From contig JARWMV010000237.1 in NCBI GenBank assembly GCA_030998015.1, positions 992,001-1,056,000 on the forward strand: a stretch of DNA of 64,000 nt. The letters run 5' to 3'. The stretch is from Ceratorhiza oryzae-sativae. Its lineage: Eukaryota; Basidiomycota; Agaricomycetes; Cantharellales; Ceratobasidiaceae. Shown here in pieces: positions 12,701 through 27,494 of this stretch. Every line of letters starts with the position of its first letter. The stretch's first letter is position 1. Under the pieces are notes generated by a model, which had not been told where the DNA came from, did not search any database, and saw only the letters and a list, made by a program, of their open reading frames with translations. A program made the position numbers and the translations under genes.

Positions 12701-13936
12701 TCTTCTGGTACTCGGACGAGTTGTGAAGGCCCTGAGTGAGAGCCGATGTAAAGAACGTTGCTAGCTAGATACGAGATTGTCGATGGTACAGAGACCTAAC
12801 GCGACGAATTAGACAACAACTTATGGCCAAATTTATTGGACACTCACTTGCCCAAGCGGTGTGTATTCCAGAGAGAAACCGGGTGCCATAGTCATTGTCA
12901 AAAGGTAGAGCCGTCCAAATGAATCTCCGACCACAAGATGTGTTCCGTCGACTTGGGCCCACGCCGTGACCGTTTCGAACGGGACCGCTTCGGTCACCAT
13001 ACTCGCCTGGATCGCCGCCTTGACTTCAGATTTTGATCTTGCTTTGATCTTGCCCTTCCCCTTGTTAGATTGTTGAAGTTCGTCAACCTCAGGTTCAATG
13101 CCTGTGTTTAGGAATGTCACATTCTTGTCCCCAAACAGGAGCAGACCGAATGTAGGATCTTGGGAAGGAGTATCGATCTTTACTGGGACAATCAAGTCAG
13201 GTAAGACCGCTAGTTCTTTTTCTGGAATAAGAGGAGAGGGGTCCAGCTTGTCAGCTGTCCGACCAATTAGTCGCCCGTTCCCAGAATGGTCCGTGTACAC
13301 GATAGCGACGACGTTGTTAGAAGCCGGTAGAGTAAAGCACATGGTTTGGATTGTTAATTCATGTACTCTGCGCGTATTGTCAGACAAAAAAAATCGGCAC
13401 AAACGGTAGAAAGGCACTTGCCGTAAATCGGACTCGGTGACATTATAGGGTGCCTTCTCTTCAACTTCAAGTACCTTTACGTGACCATTATAGAATGATG
13501 CGCACACACTCTGGTCATTTACGATAAGCCCGCTATAACTAACTGACGGTCGATGAGTAAGCGGGGATATGTTCGAGGTATGTCGAACGCGAAGCTGCTT
13601 GGATCGAGGTTCAAAATCTAGTATGACAATGCGAGCCTGGGGGATATCTAGAGCCAGAGCCAGGTGCTTCTACAAAGTATGGCCAATTTGGGCATTGTGT
13701 CTTTTGAACTTAGATTATCTCCGGCTTACCGAAGACTCAAACTGAACCAACCCCCTTGGAGCGCCCCATATTTCCTGTTCGCACACTAACTCCGTTCCTT
13801 GGGAACAAAGAGCATGGATCTCCAGCTTGTCGGTTTTGCAGACAACCAGATAGCGCTCGTCAGAACCTCGGAACGAACAAGCCAACGAGTAAACTACTGC
13901 TGAAGGTGAATTGAATGTTGAAGCAACCAGATGCAT
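9722..13936 (-). CDS. DDB1: DNA damage-binding protein 1 homologue (CUL4 adaptor)
   Basis: A minus-strand gene with many small exons runs from ATG 13936 (MHLVASTFNSPSAVVYSLAC) to the stop at 9722. Diagnostic segments in order are: VVGDSFGRLYLLTMTM and SNVLYIGSHSGPSQLVRV (BPA/BPB region); YLAATTNTGTYVFSVSSSG; then TEGRILVFKFDDGTRTFKLV with QQYKQRIVAAINDHVRFYPV (start of BPC, CPSF_A-type). The C-terminal helical domain starts TDGDFIKRFLELDD. This order and these motifs match DDB1 rather than Rse1 or CPSF160. DDB1 is the three-propeller adaptor that links substrate receptors to the CUL4-RBX1 ubiquitin ligase in DNA repair and heterochromatin control. One intron (13421-13368) uses a GC donor and is stop-free. 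I did not fix every exon boundary. Confidence 0.88.
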
Positions 13937-14655
13937 GGTGGGGTCTGAATCAGAATAAACTAGAACCCAAGTCCGGGGGGGAGTAGTTGTAGACTACCAC
14001 GATCGACTGCGTCACCCCACAATTGCTTAGTGATCGTCTGGCCAAGTGTGAACCTTATCGGAACATGTTTGTCGCAAACAAGGCAAATCACAACGATTGA
14101 TGGGTCATCTTTTTCTTGTCGACTGCCACAGAGTAGGGCTCCGATGTTGTATTAGCCTGGTACGACACTGGCCGCTTGTGAGGGACAATACGATCGTTAT
14201 TCGATGCACTCTAGAACTGCCGCGGCCGTCAAGCTTACTTCGTCCTAGGCCCACCACCCCTCTGAGCTGTGCCACGGGGAACCATCGAGCAAAGATTGAT
14301 GCAGAGATCCAACGAATGAGTGAAGATTTCGACAGCTGTTGCCGGTGAATTTATTGGAAAATCACGCATGGAGCTTGCCCCGCGTTCTCTCAGCTAACCC
14401 AGATCTCAATGCGGATCAGCAGGCAAGCATGGAAATGCGCACCGGGCCGTCCGATTACCCGCTTGACGTCCAGAATACGCGCATAAGAATGTGTGGATGG
14501 CCGATCTTTTTTACCACTAGGCAAATATAACTAACGCATGTAACATGAATATAAATGGATCTATAAAAATAAAATAAGGTAACGCATGTTGTTCCACTAG
14601 AACATCTGTCCGAACGATTACAGGCAATGGAAGCTCGAATTTAGTCGGGGGCGGG
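13937..14655. other. intergenic, nothing recognised
   Basis: About 720 bases upstream of DDB1. Short open frames exist but none shows a known motif or a convincing splice pattern. It probably includes the DDB1 promoter. CpG content is normal. Confidence 0.4.
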
Positions 14656-15300
14656 GTGGGGGGTCGTCGATTCACGCTCTGGGAGCATCAGAGAGTCTAC
14701 ATTGCATCTCAGATTATTCTGTTGAAAAGATTGACTCGGCGTTCTGTTGAACTTCATTCGCTAAGAGTCGTAAACTGCCGTTTCAAAGTTTGTGGGCAAG
14801 GAAAGACAGTGTCATCGACCACCTTTAGCCTCACATCTATCTCTGTTCATATCTATGGAGGGTCTTTCCTATCGTTAGCCTCCGAGATTACAATAACAAC
14901 GAAGTCCCTAAGAGATATTCATTTTAAATACGTCGTTTCACCTGATCCGAGCGGGGAGGCAATTGGGCAACTACATGGGCTATCGGTTCCACCAAAGAAA
15001 AGTATGCGAATATCGATCAACTACAAGAAAAAGGAGCTGAAGGTCATGGGAAGAGCAAAGTATGATACGAGCGAAAAAGTGGCGGGCGTACGAGTACTAG
15101 GAGCAAGGAAGTCACCTAGTGCGGTATATGTTGATGAGAAGAAGATAGACGGACCCTCATAGAAGTATGAGTCGAGTGCAAAATCTGTCATAATGGAGGT
15201 TGGAAAGTTTGCTGGTGCTCTGACTGACTCTACGGCTGGTCTGAACGGAACGGAGGTCGCGGTAACAGGGGTTCACAACTCTTTTAATCGAGCCTCCCAG
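14656..15300 (+). pseudogene. decayed 3' end of a GH31-type alpha-glucosidase gene
   Basis: From about 14840 the frame reads SVHIYGGSFLSLASEITITT, then KSLRDIHFKYVVSPDPSG, then a GRAKYDTSEKVAGVRVLGAR block and SPSAVYVDEKKIDG. This order resembles the C-terminal beta-sandwich of fungal GH31 alpha-glucosidases. There an HIRGG...LPL strand is followed by a DDG loop, a GTFGYD-like strand and a VLG...PS strand. Here the acidic DDG loop is lost. The frame stops at TAG 15160-15162, although matching sequence (KYESSAKSVIMEVGKFAGAL) continues in the same frame past the stop. The catalytic barrel was not found upstream. I read it as a gene relic. The family call rests on pattern memory and is moderate. 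Confidence 0.45.
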
Positions 15301-16308
15301 TAGGTGTAGTATTTTTCCTGCACATTGACTGAGCACGAAAGTGCGTTGTATCGAAACAAGTGTCTGCGGGTTGTGATGATTACGTTGGGATACCCGAGGA
15401 TTTCCTTTTAATTTGGGAAAGAGTTTGACCAGTGACTAGACACTCACCTTTATATCTAGAACATACCATAATATCCTGCTGAGGCTCTGATTACAAGTAC
15501 TAGATGTATGCACTTAGAAGGCTCCGATTGATGCAGCGGGCAATCGAAAATCCCTATGCGCGGAGAACGCCCCTGCTACGCAGAAACTCAACCTTGGTTG
15601 GATGATGAGCCAGGGCGGAAATAGCAAATTAACATATGATATAATTAGTAACTATACAATATGTGAAGGGACAGGAGACAGTGGAGTGGGGGATCCGAGA
15701 GGCACTTTGCGGATGTGTTGCCGGGCCGCCAGCCATACGAGCGGGGCTCGTCGGCGGGCGGGAAATCCTGGTCCTCCAGAAGCGGTGTAGATGGGGGAAA
15801 AGGACCGGAGATGGACAGGGCGGGTACGGAGAGTGGATTCCATTCCCGCGTGGCGTGGTGTCTCGTATGAATGAGACCTACGTGTGGTCGAGGTGAGAAG
15901 GGCAATGGTAATAATGCCACATGGCTCCTGCGGACGGGGTATGAATAACCTGCCTCGAGCCTCTCAGGCTGGGACCCATGCATACACCCCTGGCTCCTTC
16001 CAAACCCAGCTGGGCCCATTCTGGCATTACGCTTTAGCATCAGTGACGTCCTTGTTATTTGGCCGCTGGGTCAGAAACTGTTCTTTCATGTCCCTATAGA
16101 ACGTTAAGTTTCGAAATTTACGAAGGGGCAGGAATGAAGAAGAGCAAATCCCGGGGTCGCCCAGCAGGCGAAGCGGAATATATGCACTTCCAGGTAGAGG
16201 CTAAGGGTCGCTGACTCAGCGTCCTTGGCTCCACAATACTCACGTGAGGTTCCGTCCGAGGAAGTCTACCACCTCATAACTACTAAAGCTACCATCATAC
16301 CTGAGGCC
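15301..16308. other. intergenic with promoter of the ZNG1-like gene
   Basis: About 1 kb without a supported gene. A CACGTG palindrome at 16241-16246 lies 63 bases before the ZNG1-like start codon. No other structure was noticed. Confidence 0.4.
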
Positions 16309-18025
16309 ATGGACAGCGACGAGGATGCACCGTAAGCAATTTCTACTCCTAATCATATTTTGGGGATTCAATCGAACATTTAGTGTACTTATTGATCATG
16401 AACAGGTCACACTAAAGTGAGTACCAGGGAGCGCATTTTGCATCATTCGGCTCATAGAATCCCGAGAAATTCGGGCGCTGGTCGAGGGAAGGGGTACAAA
16501 GTTCCTCTTACCATTATTACGGGTGCGCTTTTCTTGGGTAGTGTGAGGTATCCTAATTTTATTCTTATGGACACCGTCAATCGTAGGCTTTCTTGGCTCA
16601 GGTCAGTCCTAAACCACAGAGATCCTGTATCGGGGCTTTTTGATTCACCAAAATTCATAACAACGATCATAATAACAGGCAAATCAACTTTTCTCAAGTT
16701 GGTCATCTCTTTGGGCTCGCCACTTATCTCCTGGCTAACACAAGGCGACAATAAGATTTGTACTGACCGAACGACACGGGTATCGTAGTCAGCCCTTTTT
16801 ATTTGCCCTATAAAATGCGGTATAAAGTTTATTCCTTTAGTCGCCATAATCATGAACGAGTTTGGAGACACTGCAGATATCGAAGGCACGTATTTAGAGA
16901 ATCTAACCTCGCAAACTTCCATTTATGCTGTCGAGCCGATCAGGGAAGGCAATATCGGTCTCCTCAGCTGATGATCCTTCTTCATTGGCCACCGAATTCT
17001 TAGAACTGGCTAACGGTTGTTTGTGCTGCTCGGTCAAAGATAGCGGTGCAGCTGCAATCGAACAGTTGATGCGCAAACAAGGTGCATTTGACTACATCAT
17101 GCTCGAAACAACTGGGCTAGCGGATCCTGGTGCGTGCTCAGTATATTTGATTGAACCGATCCCGTTGATAGAGTATTGCTGACAGGTCCAATTGCTGCTA
17201 TGTTCTGGCAGAACGAAGACTTTAGCGACCAGATTGCATTAGATGGCGTTATATGCGTCGTAGATGCCGTGTTTGGATTGAAAGTGAGTCGAGATTGCTT
17301 CAAACGCATGATATGGGTTGAATTAGTATCACATAGGGCTTGGAATCCGAAGACAAAATAGCTAGTCGGCAGTAAGTTGAAATCTCAATCGATGTGATTT
17401 CTGTGCCCCTGAGGTGCTTTTGGTTGGCAGGCAAATTGCGCTATCCGATGTTCTCCTCGTGAATAAGATGGATCTTGTTCCACCTGGAGAGAACACAGTT
17501 GAGGTCCTGAAACAACGGCTTCGTACTCTCAATCCCACGGCTCCTCTGATACAAACCGTACGAGGCAGGGTAGACCTTGCTCGGGTACTCAACGTCAACG
17601 CATATCAATCCTTCAAGCCAGGTCAGGATGCATATCCCCACGAAGAACAGCATGAACATACCGCGGATTGCCACCACCATGATCTCGAGAGCATTTCTTC
17701 GGTTCAAATAACTGTCCCGCCCTTAACGGATCTGCAGCTTATCCGATTGGATGAGTGGATTCGTTCGATACTTTGGGAGAAGAAGTTATTGGGCTGTAAA
17801 GCTGAAAGGAACGAGCTAGAGGTTTTGCGGTGCAAGGGAATATACCATGCCACAAATGGGAAGGCATATATATTGCAGGGTGTCCAGACGTTATATGACG
17901 TGACTGAGCTTGGGAAACAAGAGTCTGAAGGCGGAAAGCCTAGGGGCAAACTGGTATTCATAGGAAGAAGGCTGGACGGAACAATTGTAAAGGACCTGAA
18001 GGATTACGTGGGGATCTACACCTAG
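16309..18025 (+). CDS. ZNG1/CobW-domain zinc GTPase metallochaperone
   Basis: Early exons are 16309-16331, 16384-16416, 16458-16522, a 15-nt micro-exon 16587-16601, and 16679 onward. Joined, they give [19 protein letters not shown], a Walker A of the COG0523 class. Next come a switch-region segment [13 protein letters not shown], the metal motif GCLCCSV (CxCC, near 17020), [20 protein letters not shown], and [17 protein letters not shown] with the NKMD guanine-specificity motif. A His-rich loop ([15 protein letters not shown]) and the CobW C-terminal domain ending [10 protein letters not shown] follow. Family role: GTP-driven transfer of zinc to client enzymes, chiefly methionine aminopeptidase 1 in eukaryotes. 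The N-terminus [16 protein letters not shown] lacks an evident CPELVP docking motif. The junction near 16784/16840 is uncertain. Confidence 0.85.
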
Positions 18026-18484
18026 AGGCAATGGGCTATTGACTACATTCCGAATAGCTGTCATTAGCAGTTTGTCATTATATCAAAGATTGTATGCGTC
18101 CTCCAATTTAAGACAGCCCTAACTGATATTTCTCAGTGCCCAGCCCGTGTAGAAACGGACCTATTTAGATGTCCTGCGGTCAGAATCACCTCAGAAGCAT
18201 AGGACCATGATCACCGTTGGACAGCTATGCAAAAAAAAGTAGGCAAAGCAACCGTAGAATTGTAATAACGCAATATACCTGGGAGTCATTAGAGATGCGA
18301 ACAAGGAACCAACAAGGGTGGAAGGGTATCAAAAGGAAAATGGGCCCTCGAAGCAAATAGAGACAAAGAGCCGAAAACGCCTTCATGACATCTCGGTGTC
18401 TGCCTGCATCTCGGTAGGTTCGGGTCGGCGACGTCTATGATAGGCCTGAGCAAAGATACAGGAAAACCCTACGCCGCTTGTCAC

Positions 18485-19343
18485 TTACTCTTCCTCCTCT
18501 TCCTCATCATCGTCTCGCTTGCGACGAGCTTGTGCAGGCCTCGAGATCTGCGCAGTTACGGGAGTCGATTGTATCACCTTTTGAGCCTTGTATATGGATT
18601 CATACTCCTATAAACTCTTGGGCATGAATACATGCCATTCCATGAGTTCGGCATCACGCACCTTGATCTGAGTAATAAACCCGTTGTTAGGTGATATACA
18701 GTAGCGCCGATTTTGGACCATTTGCAGAGCCTCCTCCCATACGAGCTGGAATCTCTCCATGACATACATAATCACGAAAGATGGGGAAAGGCTAATTCCT
18801 CCATTGCAATGGACAAGAACCCGGCCACCACCGGAGATGGCATTGTCGATAAACGCCTTTGCGCTATGGGAACCAGCCACAATTAGAAATCTCCAAGGGC
18901 CCAGCGGTGAGTTAAAGTGGCAAAGTGCCGAAGCTCACCCTGGGAACAGACGTATAAGGTTCTGCTCCTCATTGTCCTCAACATCCAGTACCAAATATTT
19001 GAACTGTTCTGGAAAACGAGGGCGTACCGAAAACGCCTCTTTAACATCTCTAATGCAGACACTAGAATTCTCGCTTAGTAGCTAAGCACGATTAAGATAG
19101 AAATCTACAAACATGTGAGTAATGTTTAATTCTTGCAAACGCTCGAGCGATTTTGAGGTTTGGAAAGGTCCCAACAATAACCCTGGGATGATTTCTTGAC
19201 AATCCCGACGCATCTCGTATCTGTATCATCCCCATGTCAAAAAGACAAAAATGGTTATAAAGGAATGAAAAGTACCTCCATTCCACCTCGTTCATTTTGT
19301 TGGGAAGGGCAGAGGTGTTAGCAGGGTGCGGGGGGATATCCAT
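18485..19343 (-). CDS. STYX-like pseudophosphatase of the dual-specificity phosphatase fold
   Basis: The minus-strand exons start at 19343 (MDIPPHPANTSALPNKMNE). They continue with YEMRRDCQEIIPGLLLGPF and SKSLERLQELNITHM. FKYLVLDVEDNEEQNLIRLF, then VLVHCNGGISLSPSFVIMYV, then VQNRRYCISPNNGFITQIKE and EYESIYKAQKVIQS follow. The end is an acidic tail (DDDEEEEE, stop 18485-18487). The order and the RRYCI-PN-GF motif match STYX, a catalytically dead DUSP that binds phosphoproteins. In the P-loop the Cys is kept, but the CX5R arginine codon reads CTT (Leu). Human STYX has the opposite change, with Gly for Cys and Arg kept. It is divergent from DAD1 with 83 bases between start codons. Confidence 0.85.
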
Positions 19344-19426
19344 GGTCGTGGATGGGAAGAGACCTGTCGGTGTTTGACCAAATGAGGGATACGATGTTTC
19401 TCACGTGACTGAGTCCAGGCTTCATC
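19344..19426. promoter_or_regulatory. 83-bp bidirectional promoter between STYX-like gene and DAD1
   Basis: The two start codons (19343 minus, 19427 plus) leave only 83 bases. These contain TCTCACGTGACTGAG with a CACGTG palindrome at 19402-19407. No TATA box is evident. Shared control by a bHLH factor is plausible but unproven. Confidence 0.5.
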
Positions 19427-19765
19427 ATGTCGACCACGACGCCTCATGAAGACCGGTCATTCTTCGACCGAGAACGTGAAAGGCTGATAGCGGACATTAC
19501 ATCTGTAAGCACACGCGTGGCCTACGCGTTTGCATAACCCTTACACACTCCAATCTAGAGCTTTGAGGAACTCCTGTCTAATAGCAATGTCATAAATCGG
19601 CGACTTGAAGATATTGGAGGCACTGGCAAGAGTTTCGATACTGTTGCCCAGCTATGGGGTAGCTTTCATAATCTCGTTCGAGAGCAGGAGCGCGCAGCCC
19701 AAGAGCCTGCAGATGTTTTAGCCGGAACTGGTTCTCGCATGGCAGGGCGCGCGTCAACCACTTAA
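19427..19765 (+). CDS. DAD1: DASH/Dam1 complex subunit Dad1
   Basis: Two exons, 19427-19504 and 19559-19765, give 94 residues, the usual size of Dad1. The intron is 54 nt, GTAAGC to TCTAG, phase 0. The protein reads MSTTTPHEDRSFFDRERERL, then ADITSSFEELLSNSNVINRR, then DTVAQLWGSFHNLVREQE. The FFxRERxxL opening, the ELLSN...LNR helix and the VAQLWxxFH motif are the family signature. Dad1 is a small coiled-coil subunit of the ring complex that couples kinetochores to spindle microtubules. It converges with PKC1, with 193 bp between stops. Confidence 0.92.
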
Positions 19766-19958
19766 CGCGTCTCTAGTAAGCGTTGTCTTATCACGCAGCA
19801 TTAGTTTCAACTGATCAATGTTCGTCCAGTCATTATCAGCCAACGTAGCCAGAAACACAGAAAGAGTTGGGAGTCATTCAGAAGAGGAAACAGGAAGTAT
19901 AGGCTGTGGGGTAACATCGAACGGGAGTCTAGGAACACAAGCGATTGTTAGTAGTCGT

Positions 19959-24012
<4,054 letters not shown>

Positions 24013-24236
24013 CGTGGAGTGTCGGCGGTGCGCGACAAGCAGTGCAATGGACGCTTGATCCTGGGCAGATATGCCCTCCTTAGCTCATATCAGGGTCGCC
24101 CACGTGAGTTGCTCCCACCCCCGACGCGCACGTGACCGAGTATGGATCTGCCACGTCGTACTGCCTGCCAGCAAACGGATAAATAACAAGCTGTGATCTC
24201 CACTGCCCCGCACGGCAACCCCTCTCGCTCATCATC
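24013..24236. promoter_or_regulatory. divergent promoter between PKC1 and HUT1
   Basis: A 224-bp spacer between start codons with two CACGTG palindromes (24101-24106, 24129-24134). Downstream of these on the plus strand, a C-rich leader precedes the HUT1 ATG. Joint control of a cell-wall kinase and a nucleotide-sugar carrier is a reasonable inference. Confidence 0.4.
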
Positions 24237-25674
24237 ATGGCTCTCATCAGGCAGGTTTCTCAAAAATCACTCGTTCCCGCCACTCACCCCTGGTCAGGTT
24301 AGCAGTATGTGTGGTTGGAGTATACGCGATGTTCTTGGTGAGTGAATTCGGAAATCGTAAACCTCAACACCCACTAAGCTCTAGATAGATATGGGGCATC
24401 GCTCAAGAACGATGTAAGCTATAGACGCCCGTTTTCATTGCAGTACGACTAACAAAATGGCTATACAGTATCCGCGCCGTTCCCTCACATCCTGGGCGGA
24501 AAACCTGAGCGCTTCCGTTCCGTTCTCCTCATGAACACGACGCAGAGTGCAGCAAGCGCCATATCAGCACTATTATACATGCTCATTACGCGTAAATCGG
24601 GCCAAACCATCCTTCAAACTCTCGGTCTAGGCGCCAAACCCACCCCACATGCAAACGGTGTAGCCAACGGTACATCCAAGCCCAACGGTGTCGCCAACGG
24701 ATCAGCAAAGCACACACCAACCACACCACCCACTCGAATCCTTCTAGCTCGCTTCCTCCAGTGCGCGGTTCTCATTACATGCGCCTCTCCGTTCGGCTTT
24801 GCCGCATTGTCCCACATCTCCTACCCAACGATGGTTCTCGGCAAATCTTGCAAACTCGTCCCGGTGATGCTCATGAACGTAGTCCTCTACCGACGCAAAT
24901 TCGCACCCTACAAATACCTCGTGGTTGCAACCGTCACCGCCGGAATCACCATCTTCATGTATATGGGCAACTCCCCCGTTAAACACAAAGGCGCGGCCGA
25001 ATCCAGTCTCTGGGGCCTTTTCTTGCTCTTGATCAACCTCTTGTTGGACGGTGCTGTCAACTCGACCCAGGACGAGATTTTCACCAAGTACAAAGTATCC
25101 GGCCAGCAAATGATGCTCTGGATCAACATGTTCTCGACAGCGATCACAGTCGCTCTCATGTTTGCTCCTCTACCCCACATTCCAACCATTCACCCAGGCC
25201 CCGGGGGTGTTGCAGAATGGGCGTCTGCGATGGAGTATGTGCGTACACACCCCGATAGCATCGTCCCCTTGCTGCAGTTTGCCTTTACCGGAGCGGTCGG
25301 ACAACTTTTCATCTTTGAAACTCTCCAGCATTTCGGCTCGCTGACCTTGGTGTAAGTCCCGCGCTCTGTTGCCAATTCCTCGAACACTAACTGTGTGCTC
25401 GTAGCACCATCACCCTCACTCGTAAACTCTTTACAATGATTCTTTCTGTCGTCGTATACAAGCACAGGCTCACTCTTGGTCAGTGGACCGGCGCTGCCAT
25501 CGTTTTTCTCGGGATCTCCATTGAGGCCTATGTGAAACGTCAGGGTACGTCCATATTTTGCCGCATATAATCATATATCTCACTTTGACTACAGAGGTCC
25601 ACGCAAAGCGGGTTATTGCGGAAAAGAAAGGGCTAAAATCAAGGACCTTTAGATGCCACACTATCGTTATTTGA
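24237..25674 (+). CDS. HUT1: Hut1-type UDP-galactose / nucleotide-sugar transporter (SLC35B1 family)
   Basis: Exons 24237-24250, 24298-24337, 24388-24412, 24469-25351, 25405-25544 and 25595-25674 give 393 residues. The joined N-terminus is [20 protein letters not shown], then [17 protein letters not shown]. Later motifs include [56 protein letters not shown] and [20 protein letters not shown], all typical of this family. About ten hydrophobic segments are visible. The first coding exon is 14 nt, and its intron must use a GC donor (AG|GCAGGT) to keep frame. Family members sit in the ER and exchange nucleotide sugars or ATP/ADP across the membrane. A repeated ANGxxNG-type linker (about residues 100-120) is likely a luminal or cytosolic loop. 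The C-terminus is KR-rich but lacks a strict KKxx signal. Confidence 0.9.
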
Positions 25675-26159
25675 GCTATCGTACTTGACACTTGTGCTCG
25701 TAGACTCCGTTTCGTTCTATTGAGTGGCTACAACCCATAAATTAAAGTTCAAACCACGCATTCTGAAGCGTTGGGGTTAATCAGGACGGGCTCTCAAGTC
25801 GGTTTCAGTCCAAATCTCGATAATAATAGTTCCGGTTTGGCTAAGAAACAAGATTCAAACTAGTAACCCAATCCTAAGCATGGCGGGCGGCGGTAAGCGC
25901 ATGTATGTCAGCGCATAACGCCCACCATGCAACTCATCGTGTGTATGGCTGGCCACAATGTATATCAGAGTCGCATTCCATCAGGATGTATAGCCAACTG
26001 CCACGCATAGCGTCCTAGAGGCGACCACCTAGGGCAGCACATCCGCTTCGTGCTCCACCTGGGGGACGTCCGATACAAATGTCTGGGGCACCGACAGGTT
26101 GCGCCCGGGGACAAGGCTGGGGGAACGATGCTCAGTACATGGTGCAAGCTGATGATGAC
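25675..26159. other. intergenic, nothing recognised
   Basis: Between HUT1 and the unresolved minus-strand gene. One minus-strand frame (about 25965-26147) overlaps possible 3' sequence of the neighbour, but I cannot attach it with confidence. Confidence 0.3.
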
Positions 26160-27070
26160 TGCAAAAGCGAACGCTCACGTCGGTGTTGTTGTCTAGTCTG
26201 TGATGAGGAGTGTCGAAGGCGTCATAGCAGTCAGGAGTGAAGGTGCAATGGTCGAGAATGCTGCCAGCATCCGTTGGAAGAACATGCTTGGTTCAAGGGT
26301 GATGGGAGCTCCAGAGTCTAAAAGTAAAAATAAATAAATAAATATCTATACGAACAAACCCAATCGATGACTCTCACCTCAATCCCAATTCCAAGCCCAT
26401 AAGTCGTCCAAATAAGCTAGAATTGGTCTGAACGAGGTACACAAGAAGTTTGACTTTGGCTGCTCTCACCAGCGCTCGAGTTTATGTTAATCCAACTGCC
26501 AACGTCTTTGCTCAGACAGGCCTGTGTCCAACACATCCAGGCAGGTGTTTGTGTATGGGTGAAATACTATTCGCGGAGAAGGTAGGGTAAATGTCATATC
26601 AGCCGCAGACAAGGATGACGAGCACTCACATCCGTGGCCTGACCTGGAGAGCAGCGGACAGTCAGGCGAGTCTCGCCAGAGTATTTGAGAGTGACTGTTC
26701 CGCGCCAGAGACAATCTAAACACAATGTGGAGTGGCTTAAATTGGCTCAGCATAAATTAACTTGCAATAGCCCCGGTCTCGTCGCGGTAGATAGCCTGGT
26801 CACCTCCTGTGGAGAGGTAGATAGTTAGCGAGCCGCCGTACCGACGCAAGAGACAATAAGCTCACCCAACAGCACAATAGTCTTCCTGCTTGCTAAAGAG
26901 CCGAAAACTCCGTTTGGACTTTCGTTGTAATAGTCACGGTTTGGTTGTGTCCTCGAGAGCCGATATGAATGTGGTTGATAGGAACGAAAGAGTAATAGCA
27001 CAAGGAGCGAGCTGAAGAGGGGGCGAATAGAGGAAGGGATACGAGTGAAGATTAAAGGTCCATGTGTCAA
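26160..27070 (-). CDS. unresolved multi-exon gene, function unknown
   Basis: From ATG 27070 the minus strand reads a hydrophobic N-terminus (SSLLVLLLFRS), then ESPNGVFGSLASRKTIVLLG. A GTGAGC...CACAG intron leads to GDQAIYRDETGAIA. A further intron leads to NCLWRGTVTLKYSGETRLTV and RCSPGQATD. A GTGAGT donor then joins YFTHTQTPAWMCWTQACLS and KDVGSWININSSA. Downstream exons are ambiguous. One choice ends soon after WAWNWD; another continues through SGAPITLEPSMFFQRML. The clean splice joins suggest a real, perhaps membrane or secreted, protein, but I recognise no family and the 3' half may be wrong. CACGTG at 27135-27140 lies 65 bases before the start. Confidence 0.35.
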
Positions 27071-27494
27071 AGCTTATATACCCCCAACAATTCGGGGGCT
27101 CGCGCGGATGATTGGCAAAATAGGGGCATCGCGTCACGTGAAGGTGCTTCGATCCCCCTTTTCTGAGTTCTGCCGCACATTCGGGCTGACCCATAGAACA
27201 AGACACAAATTTCGCAAGTCACTACTTACTGTGGTTGCATGCCGCCGTTTGTTGCCTTGTTGTGGAGACAATGTAGCACTCTCTATGGATCTGGTATTCA
27301 CAGAAAATTATCCAACAATTACTTCGATTCGCATAAAATACTAGTGCGCTTTTGGCACTCTAAACGATAGGACAGCGCCACTCCAAAAAAAGCCAGCACC
27401 ACATCATCCAAAACTAATAATAACGAACATAACAGAGTATAACGAAAGATCATCCAGGAGGAGCGGGGATATATAGACGGACGATAGAAGAATT
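27071..27494. other. intergenic between unresolved gene and ABC transporter 3' end
   Basis: About 420 bases with a CACGTG motif at 27135-27140. AT-rich sequence near 27300-27494 is probably the 3' untranslated region of the ABC transporter gene. No gene was seen. Confidence 0.35.

Noticed and set aside
9722..13936. Rse1/SF3b130 or CPSF160 as the identity of the propeller protein
   Set aside because: The three-propeller size and the TDGDFIKRFLEL C-terminal helix fit DDB1 most closely.
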